A DNA stretch of 64,000 nt from Halobacteriovorax sp. (GTDB lineage Bacteria > Bdellovibrionota > Bacteriovoracia > Bacteriovoracales > Bacteriovoracaceae). Location of the stretch: contig PBIO01000009.1 of NCBI GenBank assembly GCA_002720865.1, forward strand, positions 1 through 64,000, read 5' to 3'. The notes beneath the pieces are model-generated. The model had not been told where the DNA came from. It worked only from the letters and a program-made list of their open reading frames with translations, and ran no database searches. Positions within the stretch are counted from its first letter, which is position 1, and each line of letters opens with the position of its first letter. Shown piece by piece: positions 28,266-37,087 of the stretch. A program made the position numbers and the translations under genes.

Positions 28266-29767
28266 GCAGATGCCGAAGCTTCTTTCTTCCCATCAAAGGA
28301 AGTCCAAGTTAGGAGTGAAAAAACAATTTGAATAGCAAAGAAACTTCCTAGAAAAATAGCTCCACCTTCACTAAAACCATATGAGTGAAGACCGCTGGCA
28401 AGAATATAGTTTACACCAAACCAGGCCATCATAACTGACATAAAGGCCAAGGCAACAAGAGGGATAAATCTTTTATTAGGTATCCAGGCAGTATAGCGAC
28501 CATGCAGAATGGCCATGTAGAGACATAGGACAATTAGTGACCAAGTTTCTTTTGGATCCCATCCCCAAAACCTACCCCATGAATAATCAGCCCATACTCC
28601 TCCAAGAAGTACACCGCCCGCGAGAAGAACTACCCCTACCTTTAGGCATAAATAGATGAGATCAGCATAATATCTTTCATCTTGGGCATCAATTTTTCTT
28701 AAGCGCTTCTTAAGAAGAACAGTATTAGCAAGGACCCAACTTAAGGCAAGAGCCCCGTAACTTAAAATAATACTGGTAACATGAGTTGATAACCAAAAAT
28801 TATCTCTTAGAACAGGAACTAAAGGACTAATCGAGTCGCTTAACATACCTGTGGAAAAATTCATCATAAAAAGACAAAGGACGTTGTAAGCAAGTCCTAT
28901 AAAAACAAAAGTCTTATCTTTTTTGAAGTGCCCAAGAATAAGAGCAATAATGAGTCCTCCGTAGCCGGAGAAGAGAACAGTCTCATACATGTTCGTTATG
29001 GGTGCTCTACCGGAAAGATAGACTCTTGCCGCGATCAATCCCGTTTCTAAAAGCAGAATAAGAACACTAAAGCCAAGAGCAATATTAAACCTCTTAAAGA
29101 GTGTAAGTATGGCCAGGGCGATAAGGGTCAAAACCATTGAAATTTGAGGGAGCCTCATCTTTGCATATTTTAATTCAAAAATATGCTTAGATTTAATCTC
29201 CTTAACAAAGTTGTTATCTGCCGTCTTAAGTCCTTCTTGTAACTCTTCTTTACTAGTGAATGGAGCAGTCGCAATAGGAACCCAGTTTACTGTAGTACCC
29301 ATAACCATCGGAACTAACCAATTGCGACCTGTTTTAATTTCCTCATAAAGATGTACTCTACTAAAAAGTTTATTAAGGGCCTTTTTATAGGAGGTTTCTT
29401 CCTTTTGTCTCATTAGCTCAATTCGAATTTCTTTTTTCATATCGAGGGCTTCTTCTGCCAAAATGCGACTTTTAGACAGGTCAACTCCAAGAAACTCTTT
29501 TAACTTTACATGCTCAGCGGGGATCATCAGACCAGTAACTGCTGGAGCATTATACCTAGGGGATAGAGATAAATTACAATAGGTAAGAACCGGGTCCTGC
29601 CCATCAAAACTATTTTTTCCCGTAAGATGTCTTAAGGACTCTCTAGCATGAACATAAAGTGGTTTTGTCCTTCCGCCCTGTTGAATCGCGTGGGACTCAA
29701 AACTCTTTAAGCAAACTTCGGCTTGTACGGAAAAACAAAATAAGAAAGCTAATATTATTTTAATCAT
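28262..29767 (-). CDS. ccsA: Cytochrome c biogenesis protein CcsA (heme handling/ligation)
   Basis: The 501-residue product has a signal-like N-terminus and an extended periplasmic domain (about 20-200), then about eight membrane helices. The tryptophan-rich WWD heme-binding motif is present in SWGRFWGWDPKETWS, and conserved membrane His residues appear in LSTHVTSIILSYG and ILHGRY. System II (Ccs) CcsA and ResB together export heme and attach it to apocytochromes at CXXCH. Orientation and a 4-base ATGA overlap with the upstream resB-like gene fit this. The N-terminal periplasmic extension is longer than in simple CcsA proteins. A cytochrome c gene lies about 4 kb away (35206). Confidence 0.92.
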   Translation of the reverse strand: MIKIILAFLFCFSVQAEVCLKSFESHAIQQGGRTKPLYVHARESLRHLTGKNSFDGQDPVLTYCNLSLSPRYNAPAVTGLMIPAEHVKLKEFLGVDLSKSRILAEEALDMKKEIRIELMRQKEETSYKKALNKLFSRVHLYEEIKTGRNWLVPMVMGTTVNWVPIATAPFTSKEELQEGLKTADNNFVKEIKSKHIFELKYAKMRLPQISMVLTLIALAILTLFKRFNIALGFSVLILLLETGLIAARVYLSGRAPITNMYETVLFSGYGGLIIALILGHFKKDKTFVFIGLAYNVLCLFMMNFSTGMLSDSISPLVPVLRDNFWLSTHVTSIILSYGALALSWVLANTVLLKKRLRKIDAQDERYYADLIYLCLKVGVVLLAGGVLLGGVWADYSWGRFWGWDPKETWSLIVLCLYMAILHGRYTAWIPNKRFIPLVALAFMSVMMAWFGVNYILASGLHSYGFSEGGAIFLGSFFAIQIVFSLLTWTSFDGKKEASASA

Positions 29768-31395
29768 ACAGTCTCCAAAAGATTGTTTTGAGATTCTTTG
29801 CCGGGCTTAACTTTTTTTCTATTAAGTACATAGTGCCAAAAAGCGCCAAGAACTAACATAAGGGAGCCCAAATATTTAATAGGACGACCTTGGTCAACAT
29901 TCGCACTAAAAGTTGAAGAATATTGCCCTTCACCTAAGTCAGAATACGAGGCTTGGTAAAAAGTAAAACCTTGAGTCTTTAAGGGGTTATTCATAAAAAC
30001 ATGATGGTTACTTGGACCAGACTCTTCGTGAAGTCTAACAAAAGACTCATAAGAAGCAGGATTATTGGTTCCTGGGTCTTTATCCATTTTAAATTTTGTT
30101 AAAACAAATTCAAAAGGAAGAGTTATACTTTTCTTTGTTAAAAATACTTTAACCTGTCTTCCATTTACTAATACATTTAAAGGCTTCGAGTCTGTAACCC
30201 AGTAAGACTCATCTTTGATTTTAACTTTTACGGCCTTAGTAGCTCCCTGAACTAAACGATTGCTCATCTGTTTGGGAATAGCTGGAACTGGAGTAAGAAC
30301 TGGCATTTTATCGTTGTAAAAGTCTAATAGGTATAGCTCAAACCCCATCCACGGTAAGTCTACAGGTTGATTTTTTTCAAGTTTAGTTGTGGTCCATAAT
30401 CCATTCTCTTTTGTGTAAAAGGATGCATATTCACCAAGTAAAAACAGGGTCGGTTTTTCTTGAAATAGTGCCTGGTTAAAAAGTCTGATTGGTGAATCTT
30501 TCATGACTTTTAAATCTGCATTCATAGGCCATGGGCTAAAATCAGGAAAAAAGCTTAGGGGACCGAGCTTTTCATCTTTAATTACAAGGAAGCGATTACC
30601 TTGGCCGGTTCGCTGAATATCTGATTTCCAATCCTCTGGAATAGAGCACTTATTATTTCTTTTATCCCAAAAGATTAGACCGCTTGTACTTCCTTTTTCT
30701 AAACAAGGTACTAAAGTATCAGGAAGATAATGGACATTTAATAGACCCATGGAAAGTGTGGAGTCAAAATCTATAGCATCCGGATGTAAGCTCAATGTGA
30801 AATCTTGGCTAACATTGGGATTGCTAACCATATAACGGCCAGAATTATACTTTTCACCATCCTTAGAAAGGTCTTTCCAAGAGAACTTTTGATCTGCGTA
30901 AGGAAGGTATTCTTCAACTTTTATATCTTGATACTCGAAATCAATATCACTGGGAAAAGCGGTATAGGGGAGACTAAGATGTCCTCCTGCATTTTCTTGT
31001 GGATAACTAAGATACAACTGATCTTCATTCAAGATAACAGTTCTTGCGGGGGTATTTGGCATCAATTGAATTGACCCGTCTATCCCTGCATAAAAAGTAA
31101 TAAAAGAGCCGCAGCCAATTAAGATGAGACCAGAGTGAATCGTGTAAAAGCCATAAAGCCTTTTTTTCGGTGGCAATCTTAGGAAGGCAGCATAAAAAAT
31201 ACTTAGTAGCATAAGAAATTGGGTGAGCATGAATGGCCATCGCTTATAAATAAGCCGGTTAGCATAGTCAGCACCACCGCTACTTTCAATAAAAGTTCCA
31301 ATAATCATCATGAATGTAAAAACTAAGATAACAATAACGGCGAACTTTAAACCGCCAATTGATTTTTCAATTTTATCGAAACTAAATTTAGACAT
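29764..31395 (-). CDS. resB: Cytochrome c biogenesis protein ResB/Ccs1
   Basis: The 543-residue product has N-terminal membrane helices (LKFAVIVILVFTFMMIIGTF, FMLTQFLMLLSIFYAAFL, and a third containing HSGLILIGCGSFITFY), a long periplasmic beta-rich domain (about 120-500) and a last C-terminal helix (LGSLMLVLGAFWHYVLN). This topology and the HSG-containing helix match ResB/Ccs1, the CcsA partner that keeps apocytochrome reduced and presents it for heme attachment. It is the first gene of a resB-ccsA-GDPD unit with 4-base overlaps. Confidence 0.9.
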   Translation of the reverse strand: MSKFSFDKIEKSIGGLKFAVIVILVFTFMMIIGTFIESSGGADYANRLIYKRWPFMLTQFLMLLSIFYAAFLRLPPKKRLYGFYTIHSGLILIGCGSFITFYAGIDGSIQLMPNTPARTVILNEDQLYLSYPQENAGGHLSLPYTAFPSDIDFEYQDIKVEEYLPYADQKFSWKDLSKDGEKYNSGRYMVSNPNVSQDFTLSLHPDAIDFDSTLSMGLLNVHYLPDTLVPCLEKGSTSGLIFWDKRNNKCSIPEDWKSDIQRTGQGNRFLVIKDEKLGPLSFFPDFSPWPMNADLKVMKDSPIRLFNQALFQEKPTLFLLGEYASFYTKENGLWTTTKLEKNQPVDLPWMGFELYLLDFYNDKMPVLTPVPAIPKQMSNRLVQGATKAVKVKIKDESYWVTDSKPLNVLVNGRQVKVFLTKKSITLPFEFVLTKFKMDKDPGTNNPASYESFVRLHEESGPSNHHVFMNNPLKTQGFTFYQASYSDLGEGQYSSTFSANVDQGRPIKYLGSLMLVLGAFWHYVLNRKKVKPGKESQNNLLETV

Positions 31396-31433
31396 AAGCC
31401 CTCGAGATTAGAGGGAAATCTATCACGACGGAT

Positions 31434-32126
31434 TTAAGCCGTAAACTTATACAAGAGGGAGGCGAGGCCAAAGAGAATTGGTTGATGAATCATATAAATG
31501 ACTAAACTATGGCGACCTAAAAATTCCAAAGCTTTAAGTAAAAAGTTTTGTTTTGGGCCAAGCTTATGCCACCCTTGATGCGTAGCAAAGACCCCAAATA
31601 AAACTACTCCAACCCAAGGGAAGGGAGGGATATAGTCCATAGATTTGTGGGCCATTAGGAACCAGGGAATACTTTTACCCATAATGAGATGCGGCAAAAC
31701 AAGAACAAGCCCAAGGGTCAATGAAACTTTTGGATGTTTTAAAAAAGGCAGGGCCAGCACTGAACAAAGGGCAATGCTGTGGAGAGTTCCAAAGTAGACC
31801 CAGGTCTTAGGAAACATAAAATATGTACCAATTGTTATGCCTAGTGCGCAAAGTACCAATTTCCCCAAGCGCTTGTTAAATGAAGACCATCTTATTTGCT
31901 TGCTATGAGCTAGAGTAAGTCCACTTCCAACAGTAAACATAAAGAGGGTTACAATGACTCTTGGAAAGGCGTACCAGAATTTCTCCTTAAAGAAGTCGAT
32001 ATCTACGAATCCAAAATGATTAAGATCAAATGCACCATGGAAGATGATCATCAATACAATGGCAAAACCTCTAATATAATCAACCAAAGGATAGCGTGTT
32101 TTAGAATTTGGCAAGCTGTCGGGCAT
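31434..32126 (-). CDS. DUF1624/HGSNAT-like membrane acyltransferase
   Basis: The 230-residue product has about seven membrane helices and begins YPLVDYIRGFAIVLMIIFH, the signature start of the DUF1624/heparan-alpha-glucosaminide acetyltransferase-like family. The conserved early His lies in IIFHGAFD. Other features are TVGSGLTLAHSK, GTLHSIALCSVLAL and a final LVIYMIHQP helix. The family is thought to transfer acetyl groups across membranes to sugars; the substrate here is unknown. It is divergent from the acylase gene, with only 16 bases between the start codons. TACAAT lies 5 bases before this ATG, so the transcript may have almost no leader. Confidence 0.82.
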   Translation of the reverse strand: MPDSLPNSKTRYPLVDYIRGFAIVLMIIFHGAFDLNHFGFVDIDFFKEKFWYAFPRVIVTLFMFTVGSGLTLAHSKQIRWSSFNKRLGKLVLCALGITIGTYFMFPKTWVYFGTLHSIALCSVLALPFLKHPKVSLTLGLVLVLPHLIMGKSIPWFLMAHKSMDYIPPFPWVGVVLFGVFATHQGWHKLGPKQNFLLKALEFLGRHSLVIYMIHQPILFGLASLLYKFTA

Positions 32127-32142
32127 AGTTCATTGTATAGGG

Positions 32143-34506
32143 ATGAAGAAAAAAATCCTAGTTGGAATTCTTATTTTTGTGGTTTTACTTGGGGGAGCGG
32201 CCCTTGGAACTTACGAGTACCTCCTTAGAAGATCTGTGCCCAAATCTAGTGGAATAACAAAACTAATGATTTTAAAAGAGCCGGTTCATATTTATCGGGA
32301 CGAAAATGGGATACCTCATATCGAAGCAAATAATGAACTCGATTTGTATAGGGCCTATGGCTATGTTCATGCCAGCGAAAGATTATTTCAGTTAGACCTT
32401 TATAGAAGGGCGAGCCGGGGTCAACTCTCTGAGATTTTTGGGCCGATGGCCTTAGAAAAAGATAAACTGGTCAGAACTTTAAACTTTGAGTACCCACTAC
32501 ATAATTCTGAAAGAGTGCCTCTTACAAGAGAAGCTAAGGTTAGGCTTCGTGCCTATCTAGAGGGTCTAAATTCGTTCATAGATGAAGAAAACTTTCCCAT
32601 AGAGTTTCACCTTCTTGGATATGAGCCCGAGGATTTTAAGTTTGAGGATGTCTATGCATTTATAGGGTATATGGCCTATTTATTTGGTCATGCTCCAAAG
32701 CAAGATCCGTTATTTGAAAAATTTAGAGAGTACTATAGCGATGAGATTATTGCTCTAATGGGAAATGATCCGGCCCTAGAAAAAAAAGAATTAATTTCTT
32801 CTATCCCAAAAAATTTGGGTCATTTATATGATGAGTCTTTGTTTTACTTGCCGCCCGTTGATGGGAGTAATGCCTGGCTCGTTAGTGGTGAGCGAAGCAA
32901 TTCAGGAAAGGCCATTTTAGCAAATGATCCCCATGTGGGAGTAAGTCTTCCCGGTCTTTGGTTTGAGGCCCATTTAAAATCGCCTTCGTTTGAAATCTAT
33001 GGCCACTTTCTTCCCTTGATTCCTTTTGCCGCCCTTGGGCATAACTCCCAAAAAGCTTGGGGACTAACGATAAGTTATGTGGACGATATGGACATCTATA
33101 AAGAGAGTATCGATTGGGTAACAAAAAAAATTAAATACAGAGGTCAGTTTCAAGACCTTGAGAAAAAGACCCATATTATTAAAGTTAAAGACGCCGAGGA
33201 TGTAGAATATATTTCTTATATTGGGCCTCATGGACCATTACTTGGCAGCACCTCTGTTAAGGATTTTTCAAAACCCGAGTATGCCTTGCAATGGACTTAT
33301 CATCATAAGGAAAACCGTCCTATAGAGGCTTTCTATTCCATGAATTATGCCAAGAATATAGATGAGATGAGATTGGCCATAACCCTAGGGACAGCCCCTG
33401 GATTAAATTTTATGTACGCTGATGCTCAAAATAATATTGCCTGGTGGATGTATGGGGCTATTCCAATAAGACCAAAAGGTATGGGTGGAGAAGGTGTCTA
33501 CCCAGGTGAGTCCGGACGTTTTGATTGGCTTGGCCATTTAAATCCAGATGAGAAACCACAAATAGAAAATCCTGCTTCTGGGATTATTGTTTCGGCCAAT
33601 GGAAGACCTCCAGGGGCAGATAAAACAGTTAGAGGGTATTGGCAGCCTCAAGATAGGGCAAAAACTATACACGATACTTTGTCCAATAAAGCTAAATGGA
33701 GCTCAGCTGAGATCTCTGAGCTACAGGGATCAAGCTTTAACTCCATGGCAGAAGTTTATAGAGATCGTATGACTCTTTATATTAAACAAAATGATATTGG
33801 GGATGAAGTTGAAAAAAAATCCTTAGAAGTCTTAAGAAAGTGGGATGGAAATAGCTCATTGAACTCTACTGGTGCTCTCATATATCATGTTTTTTCTCTA
33901 AAGTTATTAAGAAATCTTTTTGATGAACCAAGCGATGAAGATTTTAATAGGTACTGTGCAGTAAACTCTAGTTGGCGGGCCCTATACCGTTTTACTGAAT
34001 TACCTGGGCATGAAGTTTGGGATATCAAAAAGACTTCTGTTAAAGAACAAATGCCGGATGTGGTCTTACTCACTTTTAAGGAAACAATTAAAGAGCTCAG
34101 GGAGAAGTATTCTGATGATGTCTCTAAGTGGACCTGGGGGAAGCTCCATCAAATTGAATTTATCCACCCTCTTGGAAGTAAAGGAGGAGTTCTGGGGAAA
34201 CTTTTTAACCTGGGACCTTTCCCTGTGGAAGGCTCCTATAATTCCGTAAATAATTTTAGAAGAATGGGTTGTGATAAAGGCTTTTCCGTTAGGGCGGGTC
34301 CATCTACAAGGGTTGTGGTTAACTTTGAAGACACAGAAAAGTCCTTAGGGGGTCTTCCCCTTGGAATCTCAGGACATTTTAGAAGTCCTTACTTTTCAAA
34401 TGAAAGAAAGCCGTTTTTAGCTGGAAAACCCAGAGAGCAATTAATGAACTGGGAAAAAATTAAAACTTACTCGGCCCTTAAGCTGGTTCCTTCTACAAAA
34501 AGATAA
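32143..34506 (+). CDS. Penicillin-acylase family N-terminal-nucleophile hydrolase
   Basis: The 787-residue product has an N-terminal membrane helix or signal (KILVGILIFVVLLGGAALGTYEYLL), then the alpha-chain motif YRDENGIPHIEA and an autocleavage region VDGSNAWLVSG, where Ser242 would become the N-terminal nucleophile of the beta chain. ANDPHVGVSLPGLWFE and the later TISYVDDMD fit the family. Members hydrolyse amide bonds of penicillins, N-acyl homoserine lactones or other acylated amines; the natural substrate cannot be inferred here. Length is usual for the family. The start codon is preceded only by AGGG immediately upstream. Its 3' end overlaps the convergent thiamine pyrophosphokinase-like gene by 40 bases. 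Confidence 0.9.
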   Translation: MKKKILVGILIFVVLLGGAALGTYEYLLRRSVPKSSGITKLMILKEPVHIYRDENGIPHIEANNELDLYRAYGYVHASERLFQLDLYRRASRGQLSEIFGPMALEKDKLVRTLNFEYPLHNSERVPLTREAKVRLRAYLEGLNSFIDEENFPIEFHLLGYEPEDFKFEDVYAFIGYMAYLFGHAPKQDPLFEKFREYYSDEIIALMGNDPALEKKELISSIPKNLGHLYDESLFYLPPVDGSNAWLVSGERSNSGKAILANDPHVGVSLPGLWFEAHLKSPSFEIYGHFLPLIPFAALGHNSQKAWGLTISYVDDMDIYKESIDWVTKKIKYRGQFQDLEKKTHIIKVKDAEDVEYISYIGPHGPLLGSTSVKDFSKPEYALQWTYHHKENRPIEAFYSMNYAKNIDEMRLAITLGTAPGLNFMYADAQNNIAWWMYGAIPIRPKGMGGEGVYPGESGRFDWLGHLNPDEKPQIENPASGIIVSANGRPPGADKTVRGYWQPQDRAKTIHDTLSNKAKWSSAEISELQGSSFNSMAEVYRDRMTLYIKQNDIGDEVEKKSLEVLRKWDGNSSLNSTGALIYHVFSLKLLRNLFDEPSDEDFNRYCAVNSSWRALYRFTELPGHEVWDIKKTSVKEQMPDVVLLTFKETIKELREKYSDDVSKWTWGKLHQIEFIHPLGSKGGVLGKLFNLGPFPVEGSYNSVNNFRRMGCDKGFSVRAGPSTRVVVNFEDTEKSLGGLPLGISGHFRSPYFSNERKPFLAGKPREQLMNWEKIKTYSALKLVPSTKR

Positions 34507-35135
34507 AGTGGATTTTTTGTCGTAAGAGTGAACTCACCATCCGTATAATTTGATAAGTACTGGCTACTTAGAACGTCTATCTCCCTCGGGGGGGCGACTT
34601 TATATTTAACCTGGCCACCAAGGGAAACCAAACCTTTCTCAAGACTTAAAAGGCTAAACACTCCTTTTTCTGTATAAATTTTCCAACTTCCGGCCCCTAC
34701 GGCCAAAATATTTTGTGAAAGATAGGCTTTTGATTTAACTTTTTTGTTCTTCAAATACTGATTGAGCTCACCAAAATTAATCAATTCATGATCTTTTCTT
34801 CCACCTAAAAAACCAAAAAGTCTTAATTCAACAACATCGTTGGGGACTAAATTTAAAGCTCCAACAAGGTCTGAAAAATCTTTTTCAGGATTAAATCGGT
34901 GGTCAATATCCTCAATGCTACTATCACCATCTCCCACTGTAAAAACGCTTCTAGAGGTATTTAGACCTAGTTTGAAGGCAACATCAGCTCCTCCATCAAC
35001 GAGAAGAAGAGGGGCATCTTTAGGAATTTGTTCCCATTCCTTTTGCCCTAATAGAGGACCTACTAGCACGGCGCACCCATAGTCCTTTACTTCATTTAAA
35101 AATTTTACTTTTTTCTTAGACATATTTGGCATCAT
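34467..35135 (-). CDS. Thiamine pyrophosphokinase homologue
   Basis: The 222-residue product carries the catalytic-domain motifs of thiamine pyrophosphokinase: LLLVDGGADVAFKLG, then TVGDGDSS (usual GDFDS), DFSDLVGALNLV (usual DKTDLxxAL) and GFLGGRKDHELINFGEL (usual GGRxDHxLxN). A short beta-rich C-terminal part would form the thiamine-binding domain. The enzyme makes thiamine diphosphate from thiamine and ATP. Changes at the metal-binding motifs (GDGDS, DFSD) are mild but leave some doubt about substrate. In-frame ATG codons at 35132 and 35123 are alternative starts. Its 3' end overlaps the acylase gene by 40 bases. Confidence 0.75.
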   Translation of the reverse strand: MMPNMSKKKVKFLNEVKDYGCAVLVGPLLGQKEWEQIPKDAPLLLVDGGADVAFKLGLNTSRSVFTVGDGDSSIEDIDHRFNPEKDFSDLVGALNLVPNDVVELRLFGFLGGRKDHELINFGELNQYLKNKKVKSKAYLSQNILAVGAGSWKIYTEKGVFSLLSLEKGLVSLGGQVKYKVAPPREIDVLSSQYLSNYTDGEFTLTTKNPLYLFVEGTSLRAE

Positions 35136-35205
35136 ACAACTCTTGCTCTCATGTAATCAATTGGTTAGAATTTTGAAAATTTAGATTTATGAGGGGAATA
35201 CACAC

Positions 35206-35511
35206 ATGAAAGTCTTCGCACTTCTGATGACAGTAACAGTACTTGTATTAGCTAGCCGAGCACAGGCCGCTGATGCCGCTCGTGGAGCAAACTTATATAA
35301 AACATGTGTGGAATGCCACGGACAAAATGGAGAGGGGATGGCCTCTCAAGAAGCACCTCGAATTGCCGGGCAGTATGACTGGTATATCTTAAGCTCACTT
35401 CAAGCATTTAAGAAAAAAGAAAGAAATAACCCTAAAATGTACCCGTTTATCAAAAACTTATCTGATCAGGACTTTGAAGACCTTGCGGCTCACGTGAGTA
35501 GGCTTAAGTAA
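35206..35511 (+). CDS. Small periplasmic cytochrome c (c5/c553-like)
   Basis: The 101-residue product has a signal peptide (FALLMTVTVLVLASRAQA), one heme site CVECH in LYKTCVECHGQNGEGM, and a likely axial Met in NPKMYPFIKNLS, followed by the usual C-terminal helix DQDFEDLAAHVS. It is a class I mono-heme electron carrier, expected between the bc1 complex or donors and terminal oxidases. GAGGGG precedes the ATG. It would depend on the ResB/CcsA system encoded nearby. It is followed 1 base later by the GNAT gene, so they are probably cotranscribed. Confidence 0.92.
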   Translation: MKVFALLMTVTVLVLASRAQAADAARGANLYKTCVECHGQNGEGMASQEAPRIAGQYDWYILSSLQAFKKKERNNPKMYPFIKNLSDQDFEDLAAHVSRLK

Positions 35512-35512
35512 T

Positions 35513-35959
35513 ATGGCCTTATCTCTAGAATTTGAATTAGTTACTAAAGAAAAAGATATACAGGCGGTATACGACCACAATATCGATGCTTTTAGCGACT
35601 CACCTGATTTCAAGTGGAATCTACAAGAAATTAAGAATGAAATTAAAGGCGGCTGGGAGCTTTATAGCGTTTCTCACGAAGGGGAAATTGTGGCTGCCCT
35701 ATTCGTAAGTGAAGTAGATAACGGGCTTTATACGAAGAATACGGGCCTTAAAATGCATCATCAGGGTAGTGGTTTCTCCCATGAAATTAAGGAGTTCTAC
35801 GAAAAACTGGCTAGAGAAAAGAAGTTAGACCGAATAGTTCATTACTGCAGAATTGATAATTTTAGAATGTATTCTCTTAATGAAAGTCATGGATATAGGA
35901 AGGCTGAAAAGCCAATCGATGAAGAGGGATTAGTGGTTGAATGGACAAAAGTCTTGTAA
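35513..35959 (+). CDS. GNAT-like acetyltransferase family protein
   Basis: The 148-residue product has the size and strand/helix order of a GNAT domain: ELYSVSHEGEIVAALFVSEV as the central strands, IKEFYEKLAREKKLDRIVHY as the acetyl-CoA helix/strand region, and FRMYSLNESHGYRKAEKP as the C-terminal helix and strand. The pyrophosphate loop normally read as Q/RxxGxG/A is replaced by MHHQGSGFS, which still offers a Gly-rich turn. The acceptor is unknown. It directly follows the cytochrome c gene with a 1-base gap and no separate ribosome-binding site, so translation is likely coupled. Confidence 0.75.
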   Translation: MALSLEFELVTKEKDIQAVYDHNIDAFSDSPDFKWNLQEIKNEIKGGWELYSVSHEGEIVAALFVSEVDNGLYTKNTGLKMHHQGSGFSHEIKEFYEKLAREKKLDRIVHYCRIDNFRMYSLNESHGYRKAEKPIDEEGLVVEWTKVL

Positions 35960-36067
35960 TAGTTGATTTTTTTCATTTACAATTGCCTAGGGCAACTAAA
36001 TAATTAGAAAGCTTTAATAATAAACAAGAATAAATATAGAAAATGAATTCTTTATTTGGAGGAAAAA

Positions 36068-36631
36068 ATGGCTAAGAAAAAAGCTACAAAAAAGAAAGCA
36101 ACTAAGAAAAAAGCTACAAAGAAAAAAGTAGCAAAGAAAAAAGCAACTAAGAAAAAAGCTGCTAAGAAAAAAGTAGCAAAGAAAAAAGCTACTAAGAAAA
36201 AAGCAACTAAGAAAAAAGCTGCTAAGAAAAAAGCAACTAAGAAAAAAGCTACTAAGAAGAAAGCTACTAAGAAAAAAGCAACTAAGAAAAAAGTAGCTAA
36301 GAAAGCAACTAAGAAAAAAGCTACTAAGAAGAAAGCAACTAAGAAAAAAGCTGCTAAGAAGAAAGCTAAGAAGAAAACTAAAAGAAAGCCAAACGCTGCT
36401 TTTATGAAGCCTCTTACTCCTTCTGCTAAACTAGCTGCTGTTATTGGATCAAAAGCTGTTCCAAGAACTCAAGCTGTTAAGCTTATCTGGAAGTATATCA
36501 AGAAGCATGATTGTCAAAACCCAAAGAACAAAAGAAACATCATTGCTGACGCTAAACTTAAGGCCGTATTTGGTAAGAACGAAGTAACAATGTTCGAACT
36601 TGCTAAGATCCTTAACAAGCACCTTTCTTAA
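36068..36631 (+). CDS. Histone H1-like Lys/Ala repeat protein with C-terminal SWIB domain
   Basis: The 187-residue product starts at ATG 36068, with GGAGG at 36058-36062. Residues 2-110 are an almost pure repeat of KKATKKKA/KKVAKK units, as in bacterial histone H1-like proteins, and would bind DNA without sequence preference. Residues ~112-187 form a SWIB/MDM2 domain (LTPSAKLAAVIGSKAVPRTQ, then KLIWKYIKKHDCQNP and VTMFELAKILNKHL). The same combination of SWIB with a Lys-rich tail is known from Chlamydiae and some other bacteria. It probably compacts or organises the nucleoid, possibly in a growth-stage-dependent way. The repeat DNA is low complexity and could vary in length between strains. 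A strong terminator follows at 36666. Confidence 0.92.
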   Translation: MAKKKATKKKATKKKATKKKVAKKKATKKKAAKKKVAKKKATKKKATKKKAAKKKATKKKATKKKATKKKATKKKVAKKATKKKATKKKATKKKAAKKKAKKKTKRKPNAAFMKPLTPSAKLAAVIGSKAVPRTQAVKLIWKYIKKHDCQNPKNKRNIIADAKLKAVFGKNEVTMFELAKILNKHLS

Positions 36632-36665
36632 GACTTAATTTATAAGACATAAGTAAGAATGAACG

Positions 36666-36687
36666 GCCCTCTTTCAAGAGGGCTTTT
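36666..36687 (+). terminator. Rho-independent terminator after the SWIB gene
   Basis: GCCCTCTT pairs with AAGAGGGC across a 2-base loop and is followed by TTTT. It lies 35 bases after the stop codon of the SWIB gene. Confidence 0.88.
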
Positions 36688-36773
36688 CTATGCCCTTTTT
36701 GACGATGATTTGGCGCGTTGGGGGTGTTTGCATTTAGGAAGTTTTTATTTATAATTTTCTTAATACGGATACA

Positions 36774-36817
36774 GGTTAAGGCAGACGATTCTCCTTAATC
36801 AGATTACACAGGAGAAT
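36774..36817 (+). promoter_or_regulatory. Cold-shock leader with alternative hairpins at the ribosome-binding site
   Basis: ATTCTCCT (36788-36795) is a perfect complement of AGGAGAAT (36810-36817), which contains the ribosome-binding site of the cold-shock gene. A second hairpin, GGTTAAGG (36774-36781) with CCTTAATC (36793-36800), uses overlapping bases and would free the ribosome-binding site. Long leaders that change fold with temperature are known for cspA-type genes. Confidence 0.55.
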
Positions 36818-36820
36818 TTT

Positions 36821-37018
36821 GTGGCAGAAGGAACAGTGAAATTTTTTAACGGTGAAAAGGGATTTGGATTTATCGAACCAGCTGATGGTGGGAAAGATAT
36901 TTTCGTTCACGTAACAGGTTTAACAGAAGGAACTCGTATTAATGACGGAGACCAAGTTGAATACGAAGTTGGTGAAGGACAAAAAGGACCTTGCGCTGTT
37001 AACGTAACTAAGAAATAA
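36821..37018 (+). CDS. cspA: Cold-shock domain protein (CspA family)
   Basis: The 65-residue product is a single cold-shock domain with RNP1 KGFGFIE and RNP2 DIFVHVT, plus the usual start GTVKFFNGEKG and end QKGPCAVNVTKK. It binds single-stranded RNA/DNA and acts as an RNA chaperone in the cytoplasm. It starts with GTG, 4 bases after AGGAGAATT. It has a leader of more than 100 bases after the upstream terminator, containing two mutually exclusive hairpins. It is followed by its own terminator and is probably monocistronic. Confidence 0.95.
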   Translation: MAEGTVKFFNGEKGFGFIEPADGGKDIFVHVTGLTEGTRINDGDQVEYEVGEGQKGPCAVNVTKK

Positions 37019-37052
37019 TTTTTATAATTTATATCAAGTTACTAAAGATAAA

Positions 37053-37074
37053 GGCTCCCAATCGGGGGCCTTTT
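37053..37074 (+). terminator. Rho-independent terminator after the cold-shock gene
   Basis: GGCTCCC (37053-37059) pairs with GGGGGCC (37064-37070) around AATC and is followed by TTTTC. It ends 13 bases before the next start codon. Confidence 0.88.
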
Positions 37075-37087
37075 CTTTATTTAAATC

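Noticed and set aside
36068-36400. Short repeats resembling a CRISPR or minisatellite array
   Set aside because: They are in-frame Lys/Ala/Thr codons of the histone-like tail, without unique spacers.
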